Origin: an uncultured Dorea sp.
Lineage (GTDB): Bacteria; Bacillota; Clostridia; Lachnospirales; Lachnospiraceae
Direction of reading: 5' to 3'
Length of the DNA: 48,883 nucleotides
Assembly (NCBI GenBank): GCA_910577685.1
Contig: CAJTOH010000027.1
Coordinates: 1-48,883, forward strand
The notes under the pieces were generated by a model, which ran no database searches, was not told the origin of the DNA, and saw nothing but the letters and a program-made list of their open reading frames with translations. This document shows positions 31,301-39,504 of this stretch, in pieces. Every line of letters begins with the position of its first letter. The stretch's first letter is position 1. Position numbers and translations under genes: made by a program.

Positions 31301-33519
31301 ATTTCTTTGGAAATCAGGTAATTAAGCCTGTGGACGGAAAATACCGCTTTGATTCTTTGAGGGATGAGATGCCGAAGATGGCGTTTGCCCACGAACTGTA
31401 TGGGGAGCTGATTCCTCTGGTCTTGGAAGTGGAGTTAAAGCGCGGGGAGCAGCCGACGCCGTTTTCAGCGTATGTACATAAGATTCGGGTGGTGTACGGG
31501 ATTGATTATATGGTTCAGATTTTGACGGCGTTGGGGAAGGAGCCGCTTAAGCGTGGATGTTATTATTATTCTTCTGCAACGGACCGGCAGTCTGTGCTGA
31601 GCCATCTGCTGAAGGTCTGTGCGCCGGGGTCAAAAGAAACGGCGGCAGATTTAAAGCGGGCGCTTAAAGGGACGGATATTACAAAGAAGAGGCTTGTGGA
31701 GCTTGCCATGTACGCCCAGCAGTGGATTCCCTTGGTGGAGGAGTATCTGGGTCTTCAAGGTTTTGCAAGCACCTGCTATTATTTTATGGCGCACACCAGC
31801 GAAAGGTTTGACGAGCAGGTGACTTCTGTGATTGCGAAGTACACGCCCCTTTCTCCGGAGGAGCTTTCAGACGGGGCTTTCGATATTCACTGGTTTTTTG
31901 AGGCTTACGAAAATGTAGGGGAGAAGGATTTTAAGCTGCTTTACGATGCGGCGAAATATTCTTCCGGCGGAACGGCTCACAGCAGGGCAAGAAAGTATGC
32001 GGATGCCGCGCTTGGCAAGGTTGAGCTTAAGTCTCTTATGACAGAGATTGATGCGAAGCGTAATAAGGACCTGCTGATGAGCATCAGCCTTCTTCCGCTT
32101 TCCAAAGGGAAGGCAAAGCGTGAGAGCGAGCTTTTAGAGCGTTATCAGTTTATCCAGAAGTTTAAGAAGGAAAGCAGGCAGTTTGGGGCCCAGCGTCGGG
32201 CGAGCGAGGGACGCGCCGTAGAGATTGCACTGCAGAATCTCAGCGTCAATGCAGGTTTTACGGATGTGACCCGTCTTGTGCTTCGGATGGAAGGGAAACT
32301 TACGGAGATGTCGTCTGCGTATTTTGACTGGCAGAGTGTGGATGGGCTTGAATTGATGGTTTCTGTAGATGAGTGGGGGAAGAGTTCGCTGAAATGCAGG
32401 AAGGACGGCAGGCTTTTGAAGTCTGTCCCGGCGAAGTATAAGAAGAATGAGATTGTACAGAGATTTCAGGAGGTTCATAAGAAATTAAAGGAGCAGTACA
32501 GCCGGACGAAGCTGATGATGGAGCAGGCCATGGAGGACCGGACGGTGTTTGAAGTGTGGGAGCTTCGGGAGCTTGGGAGGAATCCTGTAGTGCGGCCGAT
32601 TGTGGAGTTTTTGGTCTTTCGGACTGCGAAAGATACGGATACCTTTCAGATGGGCTTTCTGACAAAGGATGGCCTTTTAGATGCGGCGGGGAAGGTGCTG
32701 CCGGTAAAGCCGGAGGAGAAGGTATGGATTGCCCATCCCTTTGATTTGTATCGGAGCGGACAATGGCAAGAATACCAGAAAGTCTTGTTTGAGAGGCAGA
32801 TTAGGCAGCCCTTTAAGCAGATTTTTCGGGAATTGTACCTGAAACTTGACGAGGAGTTAGAGTTATGTGAGTCCAGACTGTTTTCGGGCAACCAGATTCA
32901 GCCTCAGAAGACGGTGGGGGCGCTTAGGAGCCGCCGATGGGTCGCGGACTACGAGGATGGGCTTCAGAAGGTCTATTATAAGGAGAATATTGTTGCCTGC
33001 ATCTATGCTATGGCTGACTGGTTTACGCCAAGCGACGCGGAGGCGCCGACGCTTGAGTGGGTGGTGTTCTCTGATCGGAAAACCGGAGAGCGGCTGCGGA
33101 TTCAGGAGATTCCGGAGGTCATTTACAGTGAAGTGATGCGGGATGTAGATCTGGCTGTGAGCGTGGCCCATGCGGGCGGCGTGGATCCGGAGACGAGCCA
33201 CTCCACTGTGGAGATGCGCAAAGCAATCGTTGCCTGCAATTTGGAGTTGTTTAAGTTGAAAAATGTTCAGTTGGAGGGAAACCATGCGGTGATTGACGGG
33301 AAACTTGGACGGTATTCGGTGCATCTAGGCAGCGCGGTGGTGCATCAGATAGGGAGTTCTATGCTGTTTGTGGTTCCTGTACACTCCCAGCATCGGGGGC
33401 GGATGTTCCTGCCGTTTATTGACGACGACCCTAAGACAGCGGAGATTCTGTCGAAGATTCTTCTTTTTGCGGAGGATACGAAAATAAAGGACCCGAATAT
33501 TTTGGCGCAGATTCGGTAG
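28375..33519 (+). CDS. Giant DUF4132 protein, 1714 aa
   Basis: The longest gene here. The C-terminal 250 residues match DUF4132 and the following DUF7737-type end: GALRSRRWVADYEDGLQ, EIPEVIYSEVMRDVDLAVSVAHAGG, YSVHLGSAVVHQIG, and FIDDDPKTAEILSKILLFAEDTKIKDPNIL. E. coli YehI/MolR are relatives, and yehI lies near the MoxR-ATPase/VWA genes yehLMPQ. The first roughly 1100 residues are helical, HEAT-like repeats by appearance. No membrane helix, signal peptide or enzyme motif was found. Function is unknown. AAAGGAAAA precedes the ATG. The C-terminal SEVMRDVDLAVSVAH is the best conserved part and may hold the active or binding site. Confidence 0.85.
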   Translation: MAEFTYESRKKISETWVYGLREKGTHLSGHEKKLLPEIYGTIIPSEVCIYMRKLLENGTYRTLSGLYKGEFSGAVKLCVPDGCREEFYEALDGMNQYQMTAGWYRRSLRSKSYIPFAEQSIRLLRAYALLDFYKASLSEVLTGKVPPEIFDHARNECFSYAEMLAAQIDRGNKEALQAVKDILLGEGNTMMISHELIRGIVMCRNEDLYDLLGRFLLAARLQEGARQAVCETMDAGRPEAFLHLFEVIEEHNLIRFSSVRRAAATWIGIFNEKSVDRMSEKLLRLMGQCLRDEDFCNAQLSSEDSVGISCALWAKGFYDASNAVDAVCRLIAHGTRHQKMTASYFVRSLQDEGLNMRVSKEVILNCSEDLELTACFMPGFMGTVNNYFYSLVKPENSHSYSFRENKVVEPRKLPVEEFFVNRDEALRYYNILKGILKKLPKKGLVISPCIFPWHQVSLGPSGIAARLCLIAWMLKDDVVLDEAAGFIPLIGQGEGYNYYNMSRAAAARLLLYRPKSAARKKVLFELLHNAEEYTNEEAYRLAEDMELLAKDFAAIEKNLKYKKGRQGTLALLRKQDKKELSACIARLLGAKSEECRMGALDLALFLKKEDGECFEEIRPCLRELSSPNKKEQVILEELLGGAGAAQDILNTPGFGLYDTERKWSLPPMTAACDRAEGLFVYGEKACSRVCQKLDRLIEEHATLSYKTAWGADRLLGNGLQNSRYIHEDADAQPLDAYPFREMWEEFYKKEIGSPQLLLEIELYGQCRRQRDDYVQNYKLYRKVFGDEKKLMSQNSFSELSYASQVWTVISVLAEQFITDSERAEFALSGMAKFLDVLDTSSDIFTVQYTQRDGEVTTYTKRTADLPVFADMTRWLALSGNVDWGSAFTLRFWLQEHYRNQADREVKRQYSYGGSKEVYLELSDYVECFARGVWDKELFYKAVFLFADLGCLLDSVSTVEQRGAVSSRTARVYALNNFFGNQVIKPVDGKYRFDSLRDEMPKMAFAHELYGELIPLVLEVELKRGEQPTPFSAYVHKIRVVYGIDYMVQILTALGKEPLKRGCYYYSSATDRQSVLSHLLKVCAPGSKETAADLKRALKGTDITKKRLVELAMYAQQWIPLVEEYLGLQGFASTCYYFMAHTSERFDEQVTSVIAKYTPLSPEELSDGAFDIHWFFEAYENVGEKDFKLLYDAAKYSSGGTAHSRARKYADAALGKVELKSLMTEIDAKRNKDLLMSISLLPLSKGKAKRESELLERYQFIQKFKKESRQFGAQRRASEGRAVEIALQNLSVNAGFTDVTRLVLRMEGKLTEMSSAYFDWQSVDGLELMVSVDEWGKSSLKCRKDGRLLKSVPAKYKKNEIVQRFQEVHKKLKEQYSRTKLMMEQAMEDRTVFEVWELRELGRNPVVRPIVEFLVFRTAKDTDTFQMGFLTKDGLLDAAGKVLPVKPEEKVWIAHPFDLYRSGQWQEYQKVLFERQIRQPFKQIFRELYLKLDEELELCESRLFSGNQIQPQKTVGALRSRRWVADYEDGLQKVYYKENIVACIYAMADWFTPSDAEAPTLEWVVFSDRKTGERLRIQEIPEVIYSEVMRDVDLAVSVAHAGGVDPETSHSTVEMRKAIVACNLELFKLKNVQLEGNHAVIDGKLGRYSVHLGSAVVHQIGSSMLFVVPVHSQHRGRMFLPFIDDDPKTAEILSKILLFAEDTKIKDPNILAQIR

Positions 33520-33548
33520 AGTAATAGAGATAAACAATGAAAAACTTT

Positions 33549-33586
33549 AAGGGCAGACATAGCTCATACGTTCCATGTCTGCCCTT
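33549..33586. terminator. Bidirectional terminator between DUF4132 and yoeB
   Basis: AAGGGCAGACAT (33549-33560) pairs perfectly with ATGTCTGCCCTT (33575-33586). The stem has TTGTTT on one side and a matching AAAGTT on the other, and serves both convergent units. Confidence 0.8.
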
Positions 33587-33594
33587 GTTTAGGG

Positions 33595-33859
33595 CTATTT
33601 ATTTCCATAGTGGCCTCTGCAGTGGGCAATGTAGAGCCGCCCGTCCTTCATATGGTAGACGAGCCGGTCTTTTTCGTTGATGCGACGGCTGTATTCGCCC
33701 TGCAGGTCGCCGGAGAGGGGTTCGGGCTTCCCGATCCCTTTCATACAGCCGTTCCGCTCAATATTCTGGATGAGCTGGTTGATCCGCTTTAGTGTTTTTT
33801 TATCCTGCGTCTGCCAGTATAGGTAATCCTCCCAGGCATCGTCCGACCATATTTTTCAC
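33595..33859 (-). pseudogene. yoeB: YoeB-type toxin gene, frameshifted at its start codon
   Basis: The minus strand encodes a full YoeB mRNA interferase of 86 residues: KIWSDDAWEDYLYWQTQDKK, LIQNIERN, GIGKPEPLSGDLQG, YSRRINEKDRLVYHM and the C-terminal IAHCRGHYGNK with the catalytic Glu, Arg, His and Tyr. But the frame begins after the antitoxin's TGA with no start codon. A GTG overlapping that TGA (33857-33859) is the natural start, yet five A follow where four or seven would keep the frame. The extra base puts the GTG in a frame that ends after about 20 codons. So the toxin is probably silent, unless ribosomes slip on the A run. Confidence 0.75.
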
Positions 33860-34125
33860 TCATCGTCCACCTCAATCAGTTCATGGGCGGTGCCTTTCCC
33901 GGCTTTTAATTCCTGGACGGATTTCTTCACATAGGCCATATTTGCTTCGGAGAAGAAGGGGTCGGTGGTCTGGGCGATTTCAAACGGGATGCGGTTTTCG
34001 CGTAAAACTGCTTTCACAAAAAGATTGATTGCGGTAGAAGTATTCAGGCCAACATTGGAGCAGAAGGTGTCAAAGCTGGCCTTATCTTTTTCGTCTACCC
34101 TTGCGGTTAAGGTTGCCAGTGCCAT
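33856..34125 (-). CDS. RelB/DinJ-family antitoxin
   Basis: An 89-aa antitoxin. The N-terminus (ATLTARVDEKDKASFDTFCSNVGLNTSTAINLFVKAVLRENRIPF) is the RelB/DinJ ribbon-helix-helix DNA-binding region; the C-terminal half should wrap the toxin. It normally represses its own operon and neutralises YoeB. AAGGAGAG precedes the ATG. Its TGA overlaps the toxin's GTG by two bases, the usual coupling. It appears intact, whereas the toxin is frameshifted, so it may now be only a repressor or a decaying remnant. Confidence 0.92.
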   Translation of the reverse strand: MALATLTARVDEKDKASFDTFCSNVGLNTSTAINLFVKAVLRENRIPFEIAQTTDPFFSEANMAYVKKSVQELKAGKGTAHELIEVDDE

Positions 34126-34158
34126 AGATATCTCTCCTTTCGTATTTAGGTTGTGATT

Positions 34159-34187
34159 ATTATAGCACTATTGTATGCTGAAAGCAA
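34159..34187 (-). promoter_or_regulatory. Promoter of the RelB-YoeB module
   Basis: On the minus strand TTGCTT (34182-34187) and TATAAT (34159-34164) are spaced by 17 bases, about 35 bases before the antitoxin start. The antitoxin probably binds here to autoregulate. Confidence 0.55.
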
Positions 34188-34325
34188 GCGTATGTATTAC
34201 ATAAGGAATGGGATTTACATAATTTACCGATTTTGGTGAGTTTATGGTGAAAACTCTTTGATTGATGTTAAATCTGCAAACTCTAAATTGAAAAATTCTG
34301 TCTTTTTTATTTATAGGAGAAATGT

Positions 34326-34373
34326 TATAATAGAAATACGCCGATTTTGTTATAGGTTGTCTAAATACGGCGT
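34326..34373 (+). promoter_or_regulatory. mutS -10 box and 5' leader hairpin
   Basis: TGTTATAAT gives an extended -10 box (TATAAT, 34326-34331) with a weak -35. The transcript would begin near 34338, where ACGCCG (34338-34343) can pair with CGGCGT (34368-34373). TTTTC follows, so it may dampen mutS expression. Confidence 0.4.
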
Positions 34374-34416
34374 TTTCATATAAAGTGTAAAATTTAAGAA
34401 TAAGAGAGGTAAAACT

Positions 34417-37068
34417 GTGGCGGAATTAACACCGATGATGCAGCAATATATGGAGACGAAGAAGGAGTATCCGGACTGCATTTTGTTTTATAGACTGGGA
34501 GATTTTTATGAGATGTTCTTTGACGATGCCCTGACTGCGTCGAGGGAGCTTGAGATTACGCTGACCGGAAAGAATTGCGGGCTTGAGGAACGCGCACCGA
34601 TGTGCGGCGTTCCTTTCCATGCTGTGGACGGTTATCTGAACCGTCTGGTCTCTAAGGGGTATAAGGTGGCAATCTGTGAGCAGATGGAGGATGCGGCCAG
34701 CGCGAAGGGGTTAGTGAAGCGGGATGTGGTCCGTATCGTGACGCCGGGGACTAATCTGGATGTGCAGGCGTTGGATGAGACGAAGAACAATTATATTATG
34801 TGCGTGGTCTATATTGCGGACCGCTATGGGCTTTCGGTGGCGGACGTGACGACGGGGGAATATATGGTCACGGAGCTTTCGGAGGCGGAGAAGCTGTTTG
34901 ACGAGATTTATAAGTTTATGCCGTCAGAGCTTATATGCAACGAGGCTTTTTATATGAGCGGCATGGATCTGGAGCTTTTGAAGGAGAAGCTGGGGATTAC
35001 GGTGTATTCTCTGGACGCGTGGTATTTTGATGATTCCATCTGTCAGAGAACCCTTTCGGAGCATTTTCATGTAAATGGCCTTGAGGGTCTTGGCCTTTCG
35101 GATTTTGACTGCGGCGTGATTGCGGCCGGGGCGCTGCTTAAATACCTGCTTGAGACGCAGAAGCGGGATCTGTCCCACATTACCAAGCTTTCGGTCTATG
35201 CCACGGGGAAGTATATGCTGCTTGACAGCTCTACCCGCCGGAATTTAGAGCTTTGCGAGACGCTCAGGGAGAAGCAGAAGAGAGGGTCGCTTCTCTGGGT
35301 GCTGGATAAGACGCGCACAGCTATGGGGGCGCGGGCGCTGCGCAAGCATATTGAACAGCCGTTGATTGACCGGGCGGAGATTGAGCGGCGTCTGGATGCG
35401 GTGGAGGAACTTAGGGATAATGCGATTTCCAGAGAGGAAATCCGAGAGTATCTTTCTTCGATTTATGACTTAGAGCGTCTGGTGTGCAGGATTACTTACC
35501 AGTCTGCGAATCCCAGGGATCTGATTGCCTTTGAACATTCCCTTGCCATGCTGCCCCATATTAAGTATATTTTGCGGGAAATGAAGGCTCCGCTGCTTGT
35601 GGAATTGTATGAGAGTCTGGATACCTTAGAGGATCTCTGCGCTCTGGTGAAGTCTGCCATTAAGGATGAGCCTCCCATTGCCATGAGGGAGGGCGGCATT
35701 ATCCGAGAGGGATATGATAAGGAGGTGGACAGGCTTCGTTCAGCCAAGTCGGACGGGAAGGAGTGGCTTGCAAAGCTTGAGACACAGGAACGGGAGAAGA
35801 CGGGGATTAAGAATTTAAAGATTCGGTTCAATAAGGTGTTCGGGTATTATCTGGAAGTGACCAATTCCTTTAAGAATCTGGTGCCGGATTATTATACCCG
35901 TAAGCAGACCCTTGCAAATGCGGAGCGTTTTATTATTCCGGAGCTTAAGGAATTGGAGGATACCATTCTTGGGGCGGAGGATAAATTATATGCGCTGGAA
36001 TATCAGTTGTTCTGCGAGGTGCGGGATAAGATCGGGGCGGAGATTTTAAGGATTCAGTCAAGCGCCCGGGCTGTGGCGCAGCTGGATGCCTTTTCTTCTT
36101 TTGCTCTGGTGGCGGAGCGGAATCAGTATGTGCGCCCGAGGATGAATGAGAAAGGGGTCATTGACATTAAGGATGGCCGACATCCTGTGGTGGAGAGGAT
36201 GATTCCCAATGATATGTTTATTGCCAATGATACCTTTTTGAATGACAAAAAGAATCGGATTTCCGTGATTACGGGCCCCAATATGGCGGGGAAATCTACA
36301 TATATGCGCCAGACTGCGCTGATTGTTCTGATGGCGCAGATTGGCTCTTTTGTTCCGGCCTCCAGTGCGGATATCGGTCTGGTGGATCGGATTTTTACCA
36401 GGGTCGGCGCATCGGATGATCTGGCGAGCGGCCAGAGTACGTTTATGGTGGAGATGACGGAGGTTGCGAATATCTTACGGAATGCCACCAGCCGGAGTCT
36501 GCTGATTCTGGATGAAATCGGGCGGGGAACCAGTACCTTCGACGGGCTGAGTATTGCGTGGGCTGTGATTGAGCATATCAGCAACAGCAAGCTTCTTGGG
36601 GCGAAGACACTGTTTGCCACCCATTACCATGAGCTGACGGAGCTTGAGGGGAAAATCCACAATGTGAATAATTATTGTATCGCCGTGAAGGAGAAAGGGG
36701 ACGATATTATTTTCCTGCGCAAGATTGTAAAAGGCGGCGCGGATAAGAGTTACGGGATCCAGGTCGCAAGGCTTGCGGGGGTGCCGGAGTCAGTCATTAT
36801 GCGGGCCAAGGAGATTGTGGAGGAACTGGTGCAGGCGGATATTACGGACAGGATTAAGGATATCGCGTCCCATGGGAACGAGCAGCCGGCGGCGAAGCCA
36901 AAGCATTACGACGAGGTGGATTTGGCCCAGATGTCCTTGTTCGATACGGTGAAGGATGACGATGTGATTGAGGAGATTAAGGGGTTGGATCTTGGGAACC
37001 TGACGCCGATTGACGCTCTGAATACGTTGTATCAGTTACAGAATAAGCTGAAGAACCGCTGGGGATGA
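34417..37068 (+). CDS. mutS: DNA mismatch repair protein MutS
   Basis: Recognises mismatches and small loops and recruits MutL. Length 883 aa is normal for MutS1. The mismatch-reading Phe30-Tyr-Glu32 lies in GDFYEMFFDDA; connector, lever and clamp domains follow; the ATPase has GPNMAGKSTYMRQ near 620, Walker B LILDEIGRGTSTFDGLS near 695 and THYHELTEL. A C-terminal dimer helix ends the protein. The start is GTG, supported by AGAGAGGTAAAA and by the family N-terminus. It is 13 bases before mutL, same operon. Confidence 0.97.
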   Translation: MAELTPMMQQYMETKKEYPDCILFYRLGDFYEMFFDDALTASRELEITLTGKNCGLEERAPMCGVPFHAVDGYLNRLVSKGYKVAICEQMEDAASAKGLVKRDVVRIVTPGTNLDVQALDETKNNYIMCVVYIADRYGLSVADVTTGEYMVTELSEAEKLFDEIYKFMPSELICNEAFYMSGMDLELLKEKLGITVYSLDAWYFDDSICQRTLSEHFHVNGLEGLGLSDFDCGVIAAGALLKYLLETQKRDLSHITKLSVYATGKYMLLDSSTRRNLELCETLREKQKRGSLLWVLDKTRTAMGARALRKHIEQPLIDRAEIERRLDAVEELRDNAISREEIREYLSSIYDLERLVCRITYQSANPRDLIAFEHSLAMLPHIKYILREMKAPLLVELYESLDTLEDLCALVKSAIKDEPPIAMREGGIIREGYDKEVDRLRSAKSDGKEWLAKLETQEREKTGIKNLKIRFNKVFGYYLEVTNSFKNLVPDYYTRKQTLANAERFIIPELKELEDTILGAEDKLYALEYQLFCEVRDKIGAEILRIQSSARAVAQLDAFSSFALVAERNQYVRPRMNEKGVIDIKDGRHPVVERMIPNDMFIANDTFLNDKKNRISVITGPNMAGKSTYMRQTALIVLMAQIGSFVPASSADIGLVDRIFTRVGASDDLASGQSTFMVEMTEVANILRNATSRSLLILDEIGRGTSTFDGLSIAWAVIEHISNSKLLGAKTLFATHYHELTELEGKIHNVNNYCIAVKEKGDDIIFLRKIVKGGADKSYGIQVARLAGVPESVIMRAKEIVEELVQADITDRIKDIASHGNEQPAAKPKHYDEVDLAQMSLFDTVKDDDVIEEIKGLDLGNLTPIDALNTLYQLQNKLKNRWG

Positions 37069-37081
37069 TAGAGGATAAGGT

Positions 37082-39502
37082 ATGAGTAAGATACAGGTTT
37101 TGGATACGGTTACGATTGATAAGATTGCGGCGGGCGAGGTGATTGAGCGTCCGGCTTCTGTGGTCAAGGAGCTGGTGGAGAATGCCATTGACGCCGGGGC
37201 GACCGCGATTGTCGTGGAGATTCAGGAGGGCGGGACGTCGCTTATCCGGATCGCGGATAATGGGTGCGGGATTGAAAAAGAGGAAGTTCCCAATGCTTTC
37301 TGGCGGCATGCTACCAGTAAGATTCGCTCTGTGGAGGATTTGGTTCATATTGGCTCTCTGGGATTTCGGGGGGAGGCTTTGTCTAGTATTGCGGCGGTCT
37401 CTCAGGTGGAGCTGATCACGAAGACGAAGGGACAGGTATTTGGGACGAGATATCGGATCAATGGCGGGACGGAAGTAGATATTGAGGATACGGGGGCGCG
37501 GGATGGAACCACATTTCTGATTCGCCAGTTGTTTTATAACGTTCCGGCCAGACGGAAGTTTTTAAAGACGCCGATGACGGAGGCAAGCCATGTGGGAGAT
37601 CTGATGACCAGGCTTGCCCTGTCCCATCCGGAGATTTCCTTTCAGTTTATTAATAATGGACAGTCGAAACTGCACAGCTCGGGGAACGGGAGCCTTCGGG
37701 ATGTGATTTATCATGTCTATGGGCGGGATATTGCTTCGAATCTGCTTAAGGCCCAGTTAGAGGCCCCGGGGATGCGCATTTCTGGTTTCCTTGGGAAACC
37801 CATTGTTTCCAGAGGAAATCGGAATTTTGAAAACTATTTTATTAATGGACGGTATGTGAAGAATCAGATTGTGTCAAAGGCGATTGAGGATGCTTATAAG
37901 GATTTTTCCATGCAGCATAAGTATCCCTTTGTTGCGCTCCTTATGGAGATTGACGGCGAGGGTGTGGATGTAAATGTGCATCCGGCAAAGCTGGAGATTC
38001 GTTTCCATAACCAGCAGGAGATCTATAACCGGGTGTTTGAGGCGGTGAGTCAAGGGCTGCACAGGGAGGAGCTGATCCCGCATGTGGAGCTGGATGTTCC
38101 GGGAGAGAATACACGGAAGGATTCAGGGGAGTATCAAAGAAACGGCGGGAATCCGGGCGGCCGGAGAGTTAAAGGGAGTGCGGGCGGTATACGGAAAGCC
38201 GAAGGGAATCCGGAAACCGGCAAGGGGGAAGAAAAACTTCCTTTTGAGGGATTAGAACGTTTGTCAGGAGCTGCCGGGAATTGCCGGGAGAGCGTACCCG
38301 GTTCGGGGAATACCCAGACTTTAGGGGACATACCGAAATCGGGGGCTTCCCGGACTGAGGGATATGTGTCGGGAACCGGGGATTCTCAGACTTTGGTTCA
38401 TGTGCCGGAATCGGGAGTTTCCCGGACCGAGGGATATGTGCCGGGATCGGGAGTTCCCCAGACTGAGGGATATGTGCCGGAATCGGGAGTTCCCCGAACC
38501 GGGAGATATGTGTCCGGGTCGGCGGCTTCTCCGAATTCGGCGCGTGTGCCGAATGAGAAGTTATCTGGGGGCTTGGAAGAGGATCGGGGTTCGGGAAAAA
38601 ATGGTGGATTTGACGCTGGTTTGAGAACTTCAAAGCCGGTACTGCCGCCTCCGTCTGAACGGGATCTGGATTATTTTATGGAAAAGATGCGTATGCGCGT
38701 TAAGGAGTACCATAGCCAGCGAGCGTCGGCTGAGGTGGCGGACAGGAACGGTATTTTTAAACCGGAGATTCAGTCTGACCGTATCCGTGAAACTGTGGAG
38801 TATGCAAAGAATTTGGGTCGGAAGCAAAGCGATGCGTTAAGCGGCGGTCAGGCTTTTGAAACGGCTGACGCGCCCAAGCAGCTTGATTTTTTTGAGGAGA
38901 AGCTGCTGACGCGGGAGGCGAAGGATGAATATCATCTGATCGGGCAGGTTTTCGAGACTTATTGGCTGGTGGAATTCCGTGAAAATCTTTATATTATCGA
39001 CCAGCATGCGGCTCACGAACGTATTTTGTATGAACGGACATTGAAAAGCATGAAGACGCGCGAATTTACTTCCCAGATGGTTTCGCCGCCGATTATACTG
39101 GAACTGAGTATGCAGGAGGCGGATTTGCTGAACCGGTACAGGGATCAATTTACCCGGATCGGGTTTGAATTCGAGGATTTCGGGCAGGAGTCTTTTGCTG
39201 TCCGTGCGGTTCCGGACAACTTGTTTTGTATTGCGAAGAAGGAGCTGCTTCTGCAGATGCTGGACGGTTTAGCGGATGAGGTGAACCGGAACCTGTCGCC
39301 GGAAATAGTTGACGAGAAGGTGGCTTCTATGTCCTGTAAGGCGGCCGTGAAAGGGAACATGAAACTGTCGGCCGCCGAGGTGGACGCGTTGATCGGCGAG
39401 CTATTGACTCTTGAGAATCCGTACCACTGCCCTCACGGAAGGCCGACCATCATTGCGATGAGCCGCCGGGAGTTGGAAAAGAAATTTAAAAGGATTGTGT
39501 AA
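37082..39502 (+). CDS. mutL: DNA mismatch repair endonuclease MutL, with repeat-expanded linker
   Basis: GHKL ATPase and latent nickase that acts after MutS. Residues 1-330 form the ATPase half: ERPASVVKELVENAIDAG, ADNGCGI, RHATSKI, LGFRGEALSSI. The C-terminal 190 residues form the endonuclease half with DQHAAHERILYE, the conserved SCKAAVKGN and CPHGRP, so it is a nicking-type MutL as in organisms lacking MutH. Length 806 aa exceeds the roughly 620-680 usual in Firmicutes; the extra is in the linker, where seven 12-residue repeats occupy residues 405-488. AGGATAAGGT precedes the ATG. It stops 2 bases before miaA. Confidence 0.96.
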   Translation: MSKIQVLDTVTIDKIAAGEVIERPASVVKELVENAIDAGATAIVVEIQEGGTSLIRIADNGCGIEKEEVPNAFWRHATSKIRSVEDLVHIGSLGFRGEALSSIAAVSQVELITKTKGQVFGTRYRINGGTEVDIEDTGARDGTTFLIRQLFYNVPARRKFLKTPMTEASHVGDLMTRLALSHPEISFQFINNGQSKLHSSGNGSLRDVIYHVYGRDIASNLLKAQLEAPGMRISGFLGKPIVSRGNRNFENYFINGRYVKNQIVSKAIEDAYKDFSMQHKYPFVALLMEIDGEGVDVNVHPAKLEIRFHNQQEIYNRVFEAVSQGLHREELIPHVELDVPGENTRKDSGEYQRNGGNPGGRRVKGSAGGIRKAEGNPETGKGEEKLPFEGLERLSGAAGNCRESVPGSGNTQTLGDIPKSGASRTEGYVSGTGDSQTLVHVPESGVSRTEGYVPGSGVPQTEGYVPESGVPRTGRYVSGSAASPNSARVPNEKLSGGLEEDRGSGKNGGFDAGLRTSKPVLPPPSERDLDYFMEKMRMRVKEYHSQRASAEVADRNGIFKPEIQSDRIRETVEYAKNLGRKQSDALSGGQAFETADAPKQLDFFEEKLLTREAKDEYHLIGQVFETYWLVEFRENLYIIDQHAAHERILYERTLKSMKTREFTSQMVSPPIILELSMQEADLLNRYRDQFTRIGFEFEDFGQESFAVRAVPDNLFCIAKKELLLQMLDGLADEVNRNLSPEIVDEKVASMSCKAAVKGNMKLSAAEVDALIGELLTLENPYHCPHGRPTIIAMSRRELEKKFKRIV
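38294..38545 (+). repeat. Seven 36-bp tandem repeats in the MutL linker
   Basis: Seven consecutive 36-bp units encode 12-residue repeats of the form V-P-x-S-G-x-x-x-T-x-G-Y. Units 4-6 are closest to each other, differing by few bases. All stay in frame. Confidence 0.85.
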
Positions 39503-39504
39503 TT

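Noticed and set aside
38294..38545. CRISPR-like or intergenic repeat inside mutL
   Set aside because: The units are contiguous, in frame and lie in the known flexible linker of MutL.
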